The translations under genes were made by a program, and so were the position numbers. A stretch of DNA of 64,000 nucleotides from Athripsodes cinereus (taxonomy: Eukaryota; Arthropoda; Insecta; Trichoptera; Leptoceridae): NCBI GenBank assembly GCA_947579605.1, contig OX388311.1:32676951-32740950 (forward strand), given 5' to 3'. The notes under the pieces were generated by a model. The model was not told the DNA's origin. It saw only the letters and a list, made by a program, of their open reading frames with translations, and made no database searches. Below are positions 34,686-46,021 of this stretch, piece after piece. Every line of letters starts with the position of its first letter. Position 1 is the stretch's first letter.

Positions 34686-35739
34686 GTAAGTAAATGCAAA
34701 TTTTGTTTATAAGGCAAAAGTCACATTTTTTTCGGTACCTATTGTGGCTAAGTTGACTATCACTTGTGGGAAAGTGTGTTTATTTTGAAGATCCCGAAAC
34801 GGTTTCTCGAAGCTCGAGTATAACTATAATGAAGCCAGGTGATTCTCTTTCTTTCAATCAAATTTTGGTAGGACATGTGGTGCTTTTTCAAAGAATAATA
34901 TTTAGAATAATTTGTAATAAAATTAATAAAAGCTCGTAAATAAACAAGCTCGTAAATAAACGTGAGTATTTACGCCATCTGTGTATAGTTTTCTGAAACA
35001 ATATGATTTCATCAGAATCAGAATTGTAATAAATTATATTCTCTTAAGATGTTAATACGAGTAACATTAATAATACTTCTCGTAGCTATCAACAGATGAC
35101 TTCAATCTTTACATTTATAGCACAGTGGTTTCCAATAATTTAATCTCCGCGAACGGTCAACGTTTAATAAAATTATCACGGCCAGCTGAGCGGGAAATTT
35201 TTAATGTTTACCTTTGTGGGCCTTTTATTAGGTCTCCGATTCTCAGAACTTGATAATTTCCCCTAAACCCTAATTATTATATCTATTCCCTCTTCAAGGG
35301 ATATTGAAATATGATATATTTCATGATCTCCTAGGGTTTGTTGAGGAATATTTCACAAATTTGCTTTACTTAGTTTTAAATAATGAAAAAAGGACTGTCC
35401 TTTATGTTCCTTCCACGGATCGGGTAGGAGACCACTGCCGTGAAAGCAGACATTGATATTAAAGGTCGACATTAATCGCAATTTGATAATCTTGCCTAAT
35501 TGGTAGAGAAAGGCACTTATATAAACCGGAACTTAAGGAATTTTACTGAAAGCGTCGAGACGTCTTTCTCACATCTTCCATTTGTGTTTTGCAAAATATA
35601 ACATAATATTGTATACATTTACTTTAATGGTAAGATTTATGGTTAGTAAAACTTATTGTCTGACAATGCACGAAGCTTTGATTTTCATAAGAATTATAAT
35701 TATTATGATATTTATAGTACATAATATGCAATGTTTCAG

Positions 35740-35823
35740 ATGATAGAATGTTTAGGAGTTATCACGCCCCAGTATGCTCCGCCATATCTTCCCTTTCTGT
35801 AGCTCTCAGAAGCTCTTCCCGCA
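35740..35823 (+). CDS. Exon E of the membrane/CxxC protein gene
   Basis: The acceptor is gcaatgtttcag ending at 35739 and the donor is A|gtaagt at 35824. The 84 nt exon is phase 1 at both ends and completes a Tyr codon with exon D. It encodes YDRMFRSYHAPVCS and then a Ser/Leu/Arg-rich stretch (AISSLSVALRSSSR). The frame stays open to 35984 without splicing, so intron retention would add a different tail, but the donor is strong. The next exon must supply two bases to complete a codon starting with A. Confidence 0.75.
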
Positions 35824-36094
35824 GTAAGTTTCTTCCCTTATTGTCCATTTTTTTGGACTCACTCCAATTTCAGCACCGTGTGGTATTTTTGTCGTGTGTA
35901 ACGCACAGTGTTCAAGTTTTTTTTTTTGCACGGTTTTGTGTTGTTTTTGCACGTGTTTTTACACTTATTACATTTAATTACTAAATTAACTATTTCCACA
36001 CAAAATTTTAATGTTCTTTAATATCTTAATAAGTACCTATCTATTATCATTTCGTCAGTTGATGAGATAATATTTTATAATACACATGTTATTT

Positions 36095-36350
36095 TATATC
36101 TACAGGTATCTGAATGAAGTCACGTTTATGTGAGATAACGTGTATGTCTGAGAAATACGTGAATCAAATGCTCATGGACGGCCGCGTGTTGAGAAAGAAA
36201 AATCGGCGTGCATGTTGTATGACATTTATTAAATGTAGGTGGAGGAAGCGAACGAAGTTTGTAAAGATAGATTATTATGGCGTTCCGTTCTCTACGCTTA
36301 CCCTGGTTGAGACACGGCGCGAGGGTATAGATAGATATAATTATCTTCAT
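36095..36350 (+). pseudogene. LINE-E 3' end
   Basis: VNQMLMDGRVLRKKNRRAC, then RWRKRTKFVK, and an end gacacggcgcgagggtatag. Matches the LINE-E end at 17985 and 63650. The 80-codon ORF is this remnant, not a host gene. It lies 270 bp after exon E. Confidence 0.68.
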
Positions 36351-36489
36351 TTGTGATATATTCAGATGTTTTCGGGTTATAACGTACCTAACGGCACTTG
36401 GAAAATCTGATTGGTATAATGCAGTTAGTTTTGAGTATCTTTCAAAAGCAGGTGTTCGAATAAATATAGACTTACAAATATTGAATTAA

Positions 36490-36596
36490 GTGATGAGCTT
36501 TGCCATCCTGAATGTTCATTTTTGTTAGCATGGAGAGGGCAGCTTGCATTTTTATTATAAACAGCCGGTCTGATGGCTACCCTACTAATTCATTAT
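36490..36596 (+). repeat. Rep-1 copy
   Basis: gtgatgagctttgccatcct, ggagagggcagcttgcattt and ggtctgatggctaccctact. Confidence 0.68.
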
Positions 36597-36689
36597 TTTG
36601 CTAAACAAATGAAAACTCAAGACATAAAAAAAATATATTAATCATTTTGAGTGCTTTGTCCAAGCACTTTGTTCCTCCTCATGACTAGG

Positions 36690-36845
36690 TAGGGATGCGA
36701 GCTAAAGTCCCGTCCGGAGTACTACCGAATAAGGAGGCATTGTCTTTTCTTAGCCCTATATGGTAGTTTCATGTGTTAAATTTACATAATTATATAACCT
36801 CATACAATGGTTAATTGTAAAAATAGCATCGATAAACATATTAAT
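36690..36845 (+). repeat. SINE-B copy
   Basis: Body shared with 39043-39239 and 63535-63640: cccgtccgg..., gtagtttcatgtgttaaatt, and the end ttgtaaaaatagcatcgata. The head is partly decayed here. Confidence 0.7.
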
Positions 36846-37267
36846 AGTGTTGTTAATAGTAAGAATATATCGGTATTATATAATGTCATATCAATTAGAT
36901 AATGAATTACATTGAGATGAATATGACACTTTATTAGCATTACTAATTATATAAGTATTGTATTAATAATACTACGTAACATGGCAATACTAAGATGACC
37001 CATTCACTTTCACCTCTCATCTGTCACCAAATATTACTATGTACCTACATACAACACCTGTTCAGTTATAAGTATGAAGGTAGGTATTATAAGAATGTCA
37101 TTATGATATTGTGTTATGAAATAAGCAACATTCTCTCTCTACGCACTGAAAATGGTTATAATTCAATAATAAAGCTGAGGATATTAATTAACCCAAGTCG
37201 TCTTTAAAAGAAACAAAAATTCACTTTGTTTATATTTTCGGCATTAACTATATAATAATTTCTAGAC

Positions 37268-37440
37268 ATATTGATATGATTTTATATGACTATGTATGTA
37301 ATTAATTGTTTCATTGGTGGACACCATCCACGAGCGTCCACCACCATTGGTGAACGCTACACCGAAACCGCGGTAGCGAAAAAAGCTCACAAAATAACAA
37401 TTAATTACATGGTCATCTAAAATCATATCCATATGAAACA
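37268..37440. mobile_element. Palindromic MITE with a nested GC-rich hairpin
   Basis: The outer arms gatatgattttatatgacta ... gtaattaattgtt and aacaattaattacatggtca ... aaatcatatcc are about 40 bp. Inside is a second hairpin, ggtggacaccatccacgagc followed by gtccacc. No ORF. Confidence 0.72.
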
Positions 37441-37509
37441 AAAATTATTTTTATAATAGTCTTCCTAATGGGTGTACTCAAGAAAAGAGGGGAGAAAGCT
37501 ACCATACCT

Positions 37510-37772
37510 ACCATACCATACCATCACGGCACATCCCACAAGCGGAGCAGCCAGCAGTCCAGCTGCATATAATGAACATGCAAACTGTCCTCTGCGTGCC
37601 AATATATAATCAAGATATTCAGGATGTGTGGCAAACTTCATCGCTGAATTTAATATGTATAATGTCTTAAGTTTTTCGAACCCCTGCCTTTTACCGGACA
37701 CTCGAAAACTTACGAAGAAGAGTGGGAGACCAATAATTCTATACCGGTGCTCCGCGGGACATGGGGGGAAAG
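37510..37772 (-). repeat. Rep-1 copy, nearly complete
   Basis: ccatcacggcacatcccaca, agcggagcagccagcagtcc, ccttttaccggacactcgaa, gaagaagagtgggagaccaa and the outer end ggtgctccgcgggacatggg. ORFs on both strands are shadows. Confidence 0.74.
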
Positions 37773-38254
37773 CTGCTCTTCTGAAGTATCTTAATAAATT
37801 CATTGAGGGTGTCACTTTTTCCCAGATTTTTTAAGAACTGCTACATCATCCAGATTCAAGAATTCCACGGTCAAGCACTACTGACGAGAAATATTTCAAA
37901 CGCTCCATATTCCAAACAAAGCTATTAAAACTCAAAAAAAAAATGTTTCAAATAATATCTGCACAACCATAAAGAATTTGTTTTATTATTATTAATAGGA
38001 GGTACTTTTTTTTATTAAACATATATCTATAAGGTGTACTTTGTGAAGTCTGCACCTAAGGCGAGGTTAATTGAACCGGTCCTCAGTGAGTGACTTTGAA
38101 CTCCAGCACCATCACAGTGAAGCCAATACACTGCCAAGTGAGTTGAGAATACCACACCACATAACATCTACACTTGCGGACCTTACCTACCACCACGTTA
38201 GCCAGGTAGGATTGCACAGAGTCGTATAATTAATCATTGCGCAGATTATTAATT

Positions 38255-38575
38255 TACCACAGTAATTTTCAATGGTTAACAAGGTTTCTTAACTGCTCGG
38301 ACTTCCATCTTTCACAGCACACTATAACTATACAACAACACCAGGGCGTTGAGAATAATAATAAATAGATAAGTAAAAGTTTATTGGTATCCAAATATGT
38401 AGTATAGAATTAAATTTCTTAGAGAGTATCAAAAGGCGGGCTTTTTTCTTCCAGCCAATTCGGAAAAAGTAAAAATAAATAAAATAAATAAAAACAATAA
38501 AAATAGTGGGAAGAGGTGATTCATATGGTGTAAAGACACTTTGAATGGAGGAGTTTAAACTTTTTAAGAAGACAG
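38255..38575 (+). repeat. LINE-B remnant interrupted by an AT-rich element
   Basis: ctcggacttccatctttcac, then ataactatacaacaacacca on the left and gtgggaagaggtgattcata, ctttgaatggaggag on the right are LINE-B; 38352-38500 is the inserted repeat. Confidence 0.6.
38352..38500 (+). repeat. AT-rich dispersed element (also at 27228)
   Basis: taaaagtttattggtatcca, agagagtatcaaaaggcggg and ccagccaattcgg match the reverse complement of 27228-27345. It interrupts the LINE-B copy here. Confidence 0.62.
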
Positions 38576-39042
38576 AACAATATAGTACTTATGTTGTGGT
38601 AATGTTGGAAAAATAGATATGTTCGAAAAAGCAAACTTTACAGGAGTAGGTACATTTCAAATAGCATAATTATTTTCAGCATAAGTATAATGTTAAATCC
38701 GTGACACTTCATATTTATGTTTATATTTTTTGCCAATAATGATAATATTATTTCAGTATTTTTAAGTGCCATAAAAAAAAATAGATTACACGATACATAT
38801 CAAATGACAAATCTGATTTTCATAAATAATGAATTTATCTACTTTTATCATATTACCAGAGACTTATATTATAATAATTATGTCAGTATATACCATGGGA
38901 ATACCCAGATGTCGAAAATAATAAGAAAGTTCACAAAATTAGTATTAAGATATTAGGTATGAGAAATTGATATCAAAGTGGGAAGCTAGAAATCTAACAC
39001 CTGTCAATTTATAAGAGAGTATTTATCAGAGCTCTTGGCAAG

Positions 39043-39239
39043 TTACCCGGTAGCTTAATTGAACAAAGCACATTTTCGTGAAAAAATGCCAAGTTGCGGG
39101 TTCAAGTCCCGTTCGGGGCTCTACCAAATGAGGTGACATTGTATTTTCTAAGCCTTATATAGCAGTAGTTTCATGTGTTAAATTTACATATATGACCGCA
39201 AACAATGGTTAATTGTAAAAATAACATCGATAAATATGG
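39043..39239 (+). repeat. SINE-B, best copy, tRNA-derived head
   Basis: The head ttacccggtagcttaattg resembles a tRNA 5' half and gggttcaagtcccg is a B box; the body (gtttcatgtgttaaatttac) and 3' end (aaaaataacatcgataaata) follow. It is a second tRNA-related SINE family, distinct from SINE-A. Confidence 0.72.
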
Positions 39240-39285
39240 AATATTCACCGGCAGCCTGTATCTTTGGTATATACACTTCAAACTC

Positions 39286-39316
39286 CTGAAGATGGCGACA
39301 GCACGCGCGCCGAAAA
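39286..39316 (+). ncRNA. Hammerhead-like motif in a repeat
   Basis: CTGAAGA, then a GGCG/CGCC stem with an 8-nt loop, then GAAAA. Catalytic strand integrity is unproven. It lies in a dispersed fragment of about 120 bp following SINE-B. Confidence 0.4.
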
Positions 39317-39844
39317 CTCGAGTCAAAAACAGCCACAATATGGGAATCCCGATAATCATACACCACCGTAAAAGCCTGAATATTATAATAAGTTGGTTTA
39401 TTATGTATTACTAAAATAATATTATTTCTAATACTTCTCTGTCTGTGTTGATATTCCGGTCCATCTCGCCTCAACAGTAAGTTATAACCTCCACCCCACC
39501 TTCTATTGAGAGAACATCTTCAGTATAATAGATAGTTCTGGGCTATAACATAACATAATATATACATAAGGTACTAACGCATAATACTTTCATTTTCCTT
39601 TCGTCCAGCTACAGTAATAATAAGTAGGTATATATTATATTACCACTTCTTTTATTATCAGCGACAAATCACTTTTATCAATAAGTACTTAACCTGTTAC
39701 CATCAACTTGTTCTTCAATCTAATCTCATGAAATATTAGAAATTATAATAAGATAAGTATATTATTTGAAACAGCAATAGGCTTGATAGGAGAGTTGTGA
39801 ATGCAGTACGCTAGGAACGATTGAAGGAGAGGTTCAAGGTTTTA

Positions 39845-39995
39845 ATTTACCTTATACATTGTTGCGGGTCACAGATGCTGGAACAAGCTGTCTCTGGGTC
39901 TGCGAGAGGAGGCGAATGGAGAGGACTTCAGAAGGAAGCTAAAAACACACTCTTTTGCTGGAAGCTTCAGACGATAGATGCACAATACTGCGCCC
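39845..39995 (+). pseudogene. LINE ORF C-terminus fragment
   Basis: WNKLSLGLREEANGEDFRRK followed by LKTHSFAGSF and a stop has the W-N-x-L...F-R-x-K-L-K-T pattern of CR1/L2-type ends; a different lineage from LINE-D. Confidence 0.62.
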
Positions 39996-40177
39996 TTTAG
40001 GTCATGTTATTAGTAAATGGCCAAATTGAAAATTTGACGATGTGGGGGGGGGGTCGAGAAATTCTTAAAAAAAGATTCAACCTTTCATTATAAAATTTTA
40101 TCACGTTAAAAATATTTCATTATTTTTTATTCAACCTTGAAGAACTTCCAACTTTCCACCTTGCACCTTACCTTTTT

Positions 40178-40400
40178 TACCATTACGGTATATCCCACAA
40201 GTGGGGTCAGTCAGTAATGTCAGTATACAATCTGCATGTAATAAACATGTAGATTGTATTCTCTGTGCCGATAAAAAAATATTGACATTCGGAACCTTAT
40301 CAGGAAAATAAATGTTTTATACGTTAGGTTTTATGAACACCTGATCACTCGAAAACTTTTATAAAAAACTGAGAGGCCTATTCTATATCGGGAACTCCAA
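40178..40400 (-). repeat. Rep-1 copy
   Basis: cattacggtatatcccacaa, gtggggtcagtcagtaatgt, ctgcatgtaataaacatgta and a degraded outer end. Confidence 0.7.
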
Positions 40401-42839
40401 TCTTCTGCATAATGGTATTATTAAAATTCTAATACAATTCTTTCTTTCTTGTACAGAGTCTAAGATTTGACATTCTAATGGAATAAATTGAAATGGTGAT
40501 TGGCAATATTATATCAATTATGTTGAATCGCTTACCACGTGATGACATGAAACAGATAAAAAACAAGCATTCATTGCAACTTTCTTTCAACGTAAATAAT
40601 AATAACACACACGTTTATCTAATAAATAAATAATTAATAGTTGCAAAATGTACTTATACCATTTATTTTTTCCATTTGTAATAACGTTGTTTCATAGACA
40701 AGGTTTGTTGAATATTTTACAGCTTATGGCCTTTGCGTTATACCCATATTAAATCCAATAATACTGGAAAATTTCAATCAACCCCCAGACAAATCAGATC
40801 AACTTACAATGTTTTTTCGGAACTTATGACTAAAGATTTATGACTTAAGGAAATTTTCTTGATCCTCGCCATAGAAATGTCATTTGGAGTTCGTAAAGGA
40901 GGTGTCTACAGGCATAGATTTGCCTGTGTCTTTCTGTATTTTCTGTCATCTTTCTTTTTACGTTGAATGGAGCGATTCCAATTTTATGTGGTATAATTTA
41001 TATTCTGCAGTATAAACATAATGCTGGGAACATGGTGTTTCACATACTCGTACTTATATGGGTGTACTCGTATATATATCACACGTTTATAGATAGTTAC
41101 GCATTTTACATAATATACTTATCTTATACGCGGAGGACTTCTACAAACTATCCAATCATTACTTTCTTTTGCCCCGAGGCATACACGACACTTTGTATGT
41201 ACGAGTATACACAGCAAATAATACCTGCTTAGCCGAGCTTTTTTTAAGGCTTGGTACATAGTATTTAGTCGTTCAAGTGTTTTTTTTATTTGTTGTTATT
41301 GTTTTATTTTAAATAAACATTATATAATTGGATATTACTATGTTTTGGCTATCAACAACAGTTTATCATGTTCGCTAATAAGATCAGTGTAATCGCAGTC
41401 GCATAGCATGTGGTGAATTTTACAAAAGAAATGTAATTGATACAGTACTATAAAATATATTACAATTAATTTGCTTTTAATTCAATTGTTGATGTATTAA
41501 TGTGTTTTGATACCATACTTTACCTTCAACATTCTTCTTATCTCCAGTATTGGACCAAATCCATCCACTTGGATTCGCAGAATTCTCTGCTGGATGTCAT
41601 TCTTTTCGAATTTAAGATGTAAAATATCTTTATTATTTCCAACAAATGTCTAAACAAGAAACCAAATCTTTGCCGGATAAGTAGGTACTCCATGGAAATA
41701 TTCAGATTTGAATAAATAATTTTGTGTTTTGATGATAGAATATTATTATGTTCTATTTACAATTATACTTATTTATCTATACATACATCGCTCAAATAAA
41801 AAAATAACTTCTCTTTTTTTCTCTCGAAACTCCGTTCGCTCGTTTATCAGCAATTTAAATAAATACCTATTGGAGTACTAGTCGATATAATTAGATCATT
41901 ATTTTTATGTATTTTATTATTTAAAATGTTTGTATTAAATATAACGGATGCATTCACATTGCCTAATGAAACAGCTAGTAAAATATTATTGATTTTACGA
42001 TCTCCGCATTATGTTTACTATGAGAATTGGAATTGTAACAACAAAAACTATCTTAATAATACTGCAGAGATGTTTACAGACGCATGTATGTTTTTATGTT
42101 TATTTTATTAAAATCATCACAGTATCATCCATAAGTGGAGCAGCTAGTTTAAAGGCTAACTGGACGCATATAGCTCATAAGTCCTTCTCTCCATGCCATA
42201 AAATCAAGTCATTTAGTATAAGAGTCAACATTGAAATTATAATTTTAGCAAACATCTTATATTTTGAGTATGTTCTAAATTGAAAAGACCTGGAATCATT
42301 CTTTATATGTACATTGAATAAGCAAAAAAATACAATTTTTGGTGAAATATTTTTTTTAATACCGCTTTCCGTTTTCAAAGGGAGGCGGATTTGTTTGTAC
42401 AAGGATATCGGCAGTTTAAGGACGCGTTACAAACTCTATGAATTTGTTACTTATATTATTTTATTCACAAACATCATTACAAAAATATACAACAATAAAA
42501 TATGGAAAATATGTGCGCATGAAATGATAGCACCTATTTCAATTTTCTAATCAAACGTCGTAAATGTGAAAATTGTGGCCATAAAATAAAAAAAAAGTTT
42601 TGGAATAAATTTCACAACAAAAAAGTTACTTCATCAGACAGAAACTTTTTTAAACCAAGCTTTCTTAATGATTTCCACATAAAATATTAATTCTTTTCTA
42701 ACCAGGCAATTTTTTATAAATTAAATTCTTAATGTTCCCGTGCGGACACACTGATAGCCAGAGGGTTAAAATCATCCCTAGATTCAAAGTTCAAAACTTG
42801 ACAGTGTCGGGAATTCAAGCAGCACACTTGAAAATAACA
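40401..42839. other. AT-rich intron DNA, few features
   Basis: An 89-codon + ORF (40963-41232) and two overlapping ones near 42011 show no motif. At 41535-41610 a LINE-like piece (ctccagtattggaccaaatc) was considered as an exon and rejected. Confidence 0.5.
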
Positions 42840-43190
42840 GAGAAATGCAGTTCCTAAAATAGATGCCTGGAGTGACGTTAAGAGAATATATAAAAATACA
42901 TATGTTTGTGAAGTTCTTAAAGTGGAACCGTTACTTCTGTATATAGAGAGGCTGCAATTGCGATGGCTTAGTCAGGAGTTTCGCATTCCAGCAAAAAGAT
43001 TTTCACAACATCGTTGAAAACTGTGGGAGAGAGCAGACGGTGGTGCGTTACTCCAGAAAAATCTAGCAAAAATAATAAATTGTCAAATATGTTTGTTGCA
43101 ATACTTGGTTTGGAGAAGCTAGAGGTGTTGGAAGCAGCAATCGACAAGGATCTCTTGAGACAGTAACTAAATGTTATAAGAACAAGGAGA
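42840..43190 (+). pseudogene. LINE-C ORF C-terminal remnant
   Basis: Pieces read VLKVEPLLLYIERLQLRWLS, QEFRIPAKRFSQ and, after stops, an LVWRS...STRIS end. Order and spacing match LINE proteins of the 'RVEPLLLRIERSQLRW' type. Confidence 0.62.
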
Positions 43191-43352
43191 AAAAGATTTT
43201 TGCATTTATTCACGAACATCAGCAGAATTTGTGAAAGCATAAATGAATATTTTCTGTCATTTAGAGCGATTCTGAGCCAATGGAATTACATTGATCTAGG
43301 GGTTCTTACTGTTTTTGAGAATAATTTTATAATGACTCGATAATGCTTCGTT

Positions 43353-43501
43353 GTAGGTAGAATTTCGGGCTCATACACACGAGATTCGCGGTTTGATCAA
43401 ACTCCTCTTTCACGAGACAAGCTTTAAACTTACTGTGAAAGGTATATAAAGTTGTATTTGGGTCTATAACAAAAACTCAGACACATCTTGAGAAAAAAAA
43501 A
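43353..43501 (+). repeat. SINE-A copy
   Basis: It holds a degraded tRNA-like head, then cacgagacaagctttaaact, gtatataaagttgtatttgg and a 3' A-run. The head has lost most of its B box. Confidence 0.7.
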
Positions 43502-43871
43502 TATTGTGCACATGTTGCTAGTAAGAGTATTAAATTTAATAAAGAGATGATTACAACGGTTGTTTTATTAAGACGAGTAATATTTTATCACCTCAATCAA
43601 ATGATATTAAAATATATTTATTAACTAGGTACTCTTTACCAATACATAAATTACTCTACATATGTAATTATATTATGTAAGTATAATGTGACTACAGAGT
43701 GGCTTACCAATGCAGTTGCTTTATCTATAACAGACAGGACTTTGGACATAAGATAAATGACTTAAAACTGCATGCTTATTTTAATAAACTTCTCCAATGT
43801 TTATATTTTGCTATTATTTATTTAGGTAGATAGGTTGGTAATTTTGTGCTCCATGCAGTTTTCAGCAAAGA

Positions 43872-43992
43872 TTAAGTCTCTTGGCTTTTGGCCAGTACTC
43901 TCCTTTCACGACAAAAGCTTTTAGCTTTCTGTAAAAGGTGTATTAGGCTGTATTTAGATTTGTAACAAAAACCCAGATTCATCTATAAAAAA
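43872..43992 (+). repeat. SINE-A copy with internal deletion
   Basis: It keeps the A-box part (aagtctcttggc) and resumes at ctcctttcacgacaaaagct; the B box is deleted. It ends in the acaaaaacccagattcatct tail. Confidence 0.65.
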
Positions 43993-43995
43993 GTG

Positions 43996-44192
43996 GGTCC
44001 TGTAAAAAGCAGATGTACGAAAAATAAAGACAATTTACATCTCAAATTCAACGATGAGGTTTGCCATCCATCCTGAATGTCTTAATTTTTTGTTGACACG
44101 GAGAGGACAGCTTGCATGTTTATTACATGCAGCTTGTCTGCTGGTTACATACTAGTGAGATATACCGTGATGGTCTAGTAGTAGTATCTTTA
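43996..44192 (+). repeat. Rep-1 copy
   Basis: gggtcctgtaaaaagcagat, caacgatgaggtttgccatc, ggacagcttgcatgtttatt and atataccgtgatggtctagt. Confidence 0.72.
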
Positions 44193-44209
44193 AAAAAACA
44201 AGTTAACAT

Positions 44210-44350
44210 CTACAGTACAGCGGTGTAAGGTTTGTCATTGATCATTTATTATCTTGGCACGAAAAGTACAACTTGTATGATCATTACATGCGGTTGTTTC
44301 GCTGACCACTGCACAAGTGGGAGTTAGTTTATTAAGTTAATACATTATAT
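44210..44350 (+). repeat. Rep-1 copy leading into the foldback
   Basis: gcggtgtaaggtttgtcatt, tcattacatgcggttgtttc and gaccactgcacaagtgggag; the last part is the left arm of the 44296-44423 foldback. Confidence 0.65.
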
Positions 44351-44423
44351 ATATATATTTTTTTTTAAATATAATGTATTAACTTAATTAACTAACTCCC
44401 ACTTGTGCAGTGGTCAGCGAAAC
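44296..44423. repeat. Near-perfect 55 bp inverted duplication (foldback) of Rep-1 sequence
   Basis: 44296-44350 and 44369-44423 are reverse complements with one mismatch, around an 18 bp AT/T loop. The left arm belongs to the preceding Rep-1 copy, so the right arm is a copied inversion. Confidence 0.85.
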
Positions 44424-44457
44424 ATTATATTAATTTGAACAGTAGGGTTACTCTCGT

Positions 44458-44603
44458 CACAATCTAAATATAATCTTAATTTTGTCTTAATCTTAATCTT
44501 ATAACGCTCGTAGTGACTATAGTTAGAATACGTGCATACTTTATCTCGCGGTATTTTTAGGAATAGGATAAAGGATAAATATTAAGATCGTATTTAGATT
44601 GTG
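44458..44603. mobile_element. Short MITE with cacaatctaaata ends
   Basis: cacaatctaaatataatctt on the left mirrors aagatcgtatttagattgtg on the right. The left half of the same family lies at 19781-19870, just right of the TTAA element. Confidence 0.68.
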
Positions 44604-44694
44604 TCAAGACTAATCCAGCTAGTCTTTTCACTCTTTTCTTCATGCTTTCCAATATCTAATAATTTATGAATTGAATTGACGTTTTGCTTTCCAT

Positions 44695-44825
44695 CTTAAA
44701 TTCAGATTTGACACTTATTCTGAATCTCGTAATTTACTGTCACAGAGAGGACGAATAGCATGTTCATTAGTCCACTGACCATTCTAGTTGTGGAATAGAT
44801 ATACCTCGATGATATAGGTATGTAG
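44695..44825 (+). repeat. Rep-1 copy
   Basis: gacacttattctgaatctcg, cacagagaggacgaatagca and ttagtccactgaccattcta. Confidence 0.6.
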
Positions 44826-45043
44826 ATTGTAATAGATCGAAACATTTTAAAGTTTTTTGTTGCTTTCTCGTGTTTAAGCAAACATCATTTCAACACCTGC
44901 TTGTGTTCATTTATTAATAAATAAACGAACGGATCAGTATATGGGTGCTAAAAATAATTTGACAATCGATACAAATGAATTATGCAAAGAATGCATCAAT
45001 AATGTGGTGGCAAGCGATAACATTGAAATTAATGTTTGAGGTG

Positions 45044-45197
45044 CTTAGTGGCCTGGTGGTAGAGTCTCGGCATTCAATCGAGAGATCCCAGGTTCGATTC
45101 CAACTGTTGCAAACTTACTCCACTTTTACGACATTGCTTACTTATTGGAAGGGGCCTAGAGTGTATTTGGCATTACTTCAAACCCAGACTCATCTTA
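45044..45197 (+). repeat. SINE-A, diverged full copy
   Basis: The A-box region ttagtggcctggtggtagag and B box ggttcgattcc are intact, while the body is strongly changed (a subfamily shared with 34106-34215). The 77-codon ORF here is a by-product. Confidence 0.7.
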
Positions 45198-45257
45198 TTA
45201 TTCTTTAGGTTTTCACGGTCTTTAACATCGTGTTCGGTAGTTTTAGGGTTCACACTC

Positions 45258-45288
45258 CTGAAGATGGCGACAGCACGTTCGCCGAAAG
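45258..45288 (+). ncRNA. Hammerhead-like motif in a repeat, 5 bp stem
   Basis: CTGAAGA, T, GGCGA-CAGCACGT-TCGCC, GAAA. The stem pairs fully over 5 bp, unlike 39286, while the loop is the same; the shared boxes support a common RNA fold. Confidence 0.45.
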
Positions 45289-45436
45289 CTAGAATTAAAA
45301 TGACCACACGGAGATCCCAAAAACCACCGAACACAGACTCATCTTTGAAACATGTATCACCTATTTTGGAGACAGTTTCTGCTTATTCCTATAAAATATT
45401 TCACAATTATTTGCATTGTGTAAATAAAATTTATAT

Positions 45437-45512
45437 TATTCACTGTGTCGGTGTTTAGGTTGTAGAATTCCATAATGTAATAAAAAAAAACAAATGATTT
45501 TTCGACCATAAA
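45437..45512. repeat. Left end of the foldback MITE family
   Basis: cactgtgtcggtgtttaggt followed by tgtagaattccataatg is the family terminus; the rest has decayed. Confidence 0.65.
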
Positions 45513-45639
45513 GGTTTTAATTGAAATATATATGGTAGAATTTTCAATTAATATTCCTACAGTGGAAAAAACGTTTTTTAATTTCACAATGTAAATTGTG
45601 GGATTTTTTTAGTATTATTTGAAGTGGTATTACTGCTAG

Positions 45640-45712
45640 TGGGCCGCAAAATTATACGTTGTGGGCCGCATGCGGCCCGTGGGCTGCAAGTTTGACATGC
45701 TTGGTCTATAAC
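45640..45712. mobile_element. End of a hAT-like element
   Basis: The segment gtgggccgcatgcggcccgt followed by gggctgcaagtttgacatgc has the form of a hAT-group terminus with a GC-rich subterminal palindrome. The other end is not seen. Confidence 0.45.
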
Positions 45713-45870
45713 ATATTTAGCAATAAGCAAACCAGTGAAGATCCCTATATTACCCTTATGTGCTCTACAAAACATACATAACCAAACACAACAGATAAAA
45801 TCAACAAACAACAATTACAATAGAATAGAGTAAATTATGTTAAGAAAATTATTAGCATAATGCTCACAAA
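45703..45870 (-). repeat. Copy of the 29118 repeat
   Basis: ggtctataacatatttagca, accagtgaagatccctatat and aatagaatagagtaaattat match almost base for base. Confidence 0.72.
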
Positions 45871-46021
45871 GCAATAATCGCAGGATTAAACAATAAGCAA
45901 TAAAAACAATACAATGAGTCATGAAAAATAAAATTAATAACATCATATAATATTCTGAACGTTTTAAATGTTTAGAATATTTACTAATTTTTTTATTGTT
46001 TAACCGGATTTGGATGCAGAT

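Noticed and set aside
37465..37834. ORFs of 116 (-) and 68 (+) codons
   Set aside because: Both overlap the Rep-1 copy and are absent from other Rep-1 copies.
39047..39122. tRNA gene with gggttcaagtcccg
   Set aside because: The same body recurs at 36690 and 63535; it is the head of SINE-B.
40963..41232. + strand 89-codon hydrophobic ORF
   Set aside because: AT-rich composition alone gives Ile/Tyr/Phe-rich frames; no motif or splice support.
41535..41625. Possible exon after ctccag at 41547
   Set aside because: No donor follows, the frame reaches a stop, and the sequence (tattggaccaaatccatcca) looks like a common insect LINE piece.
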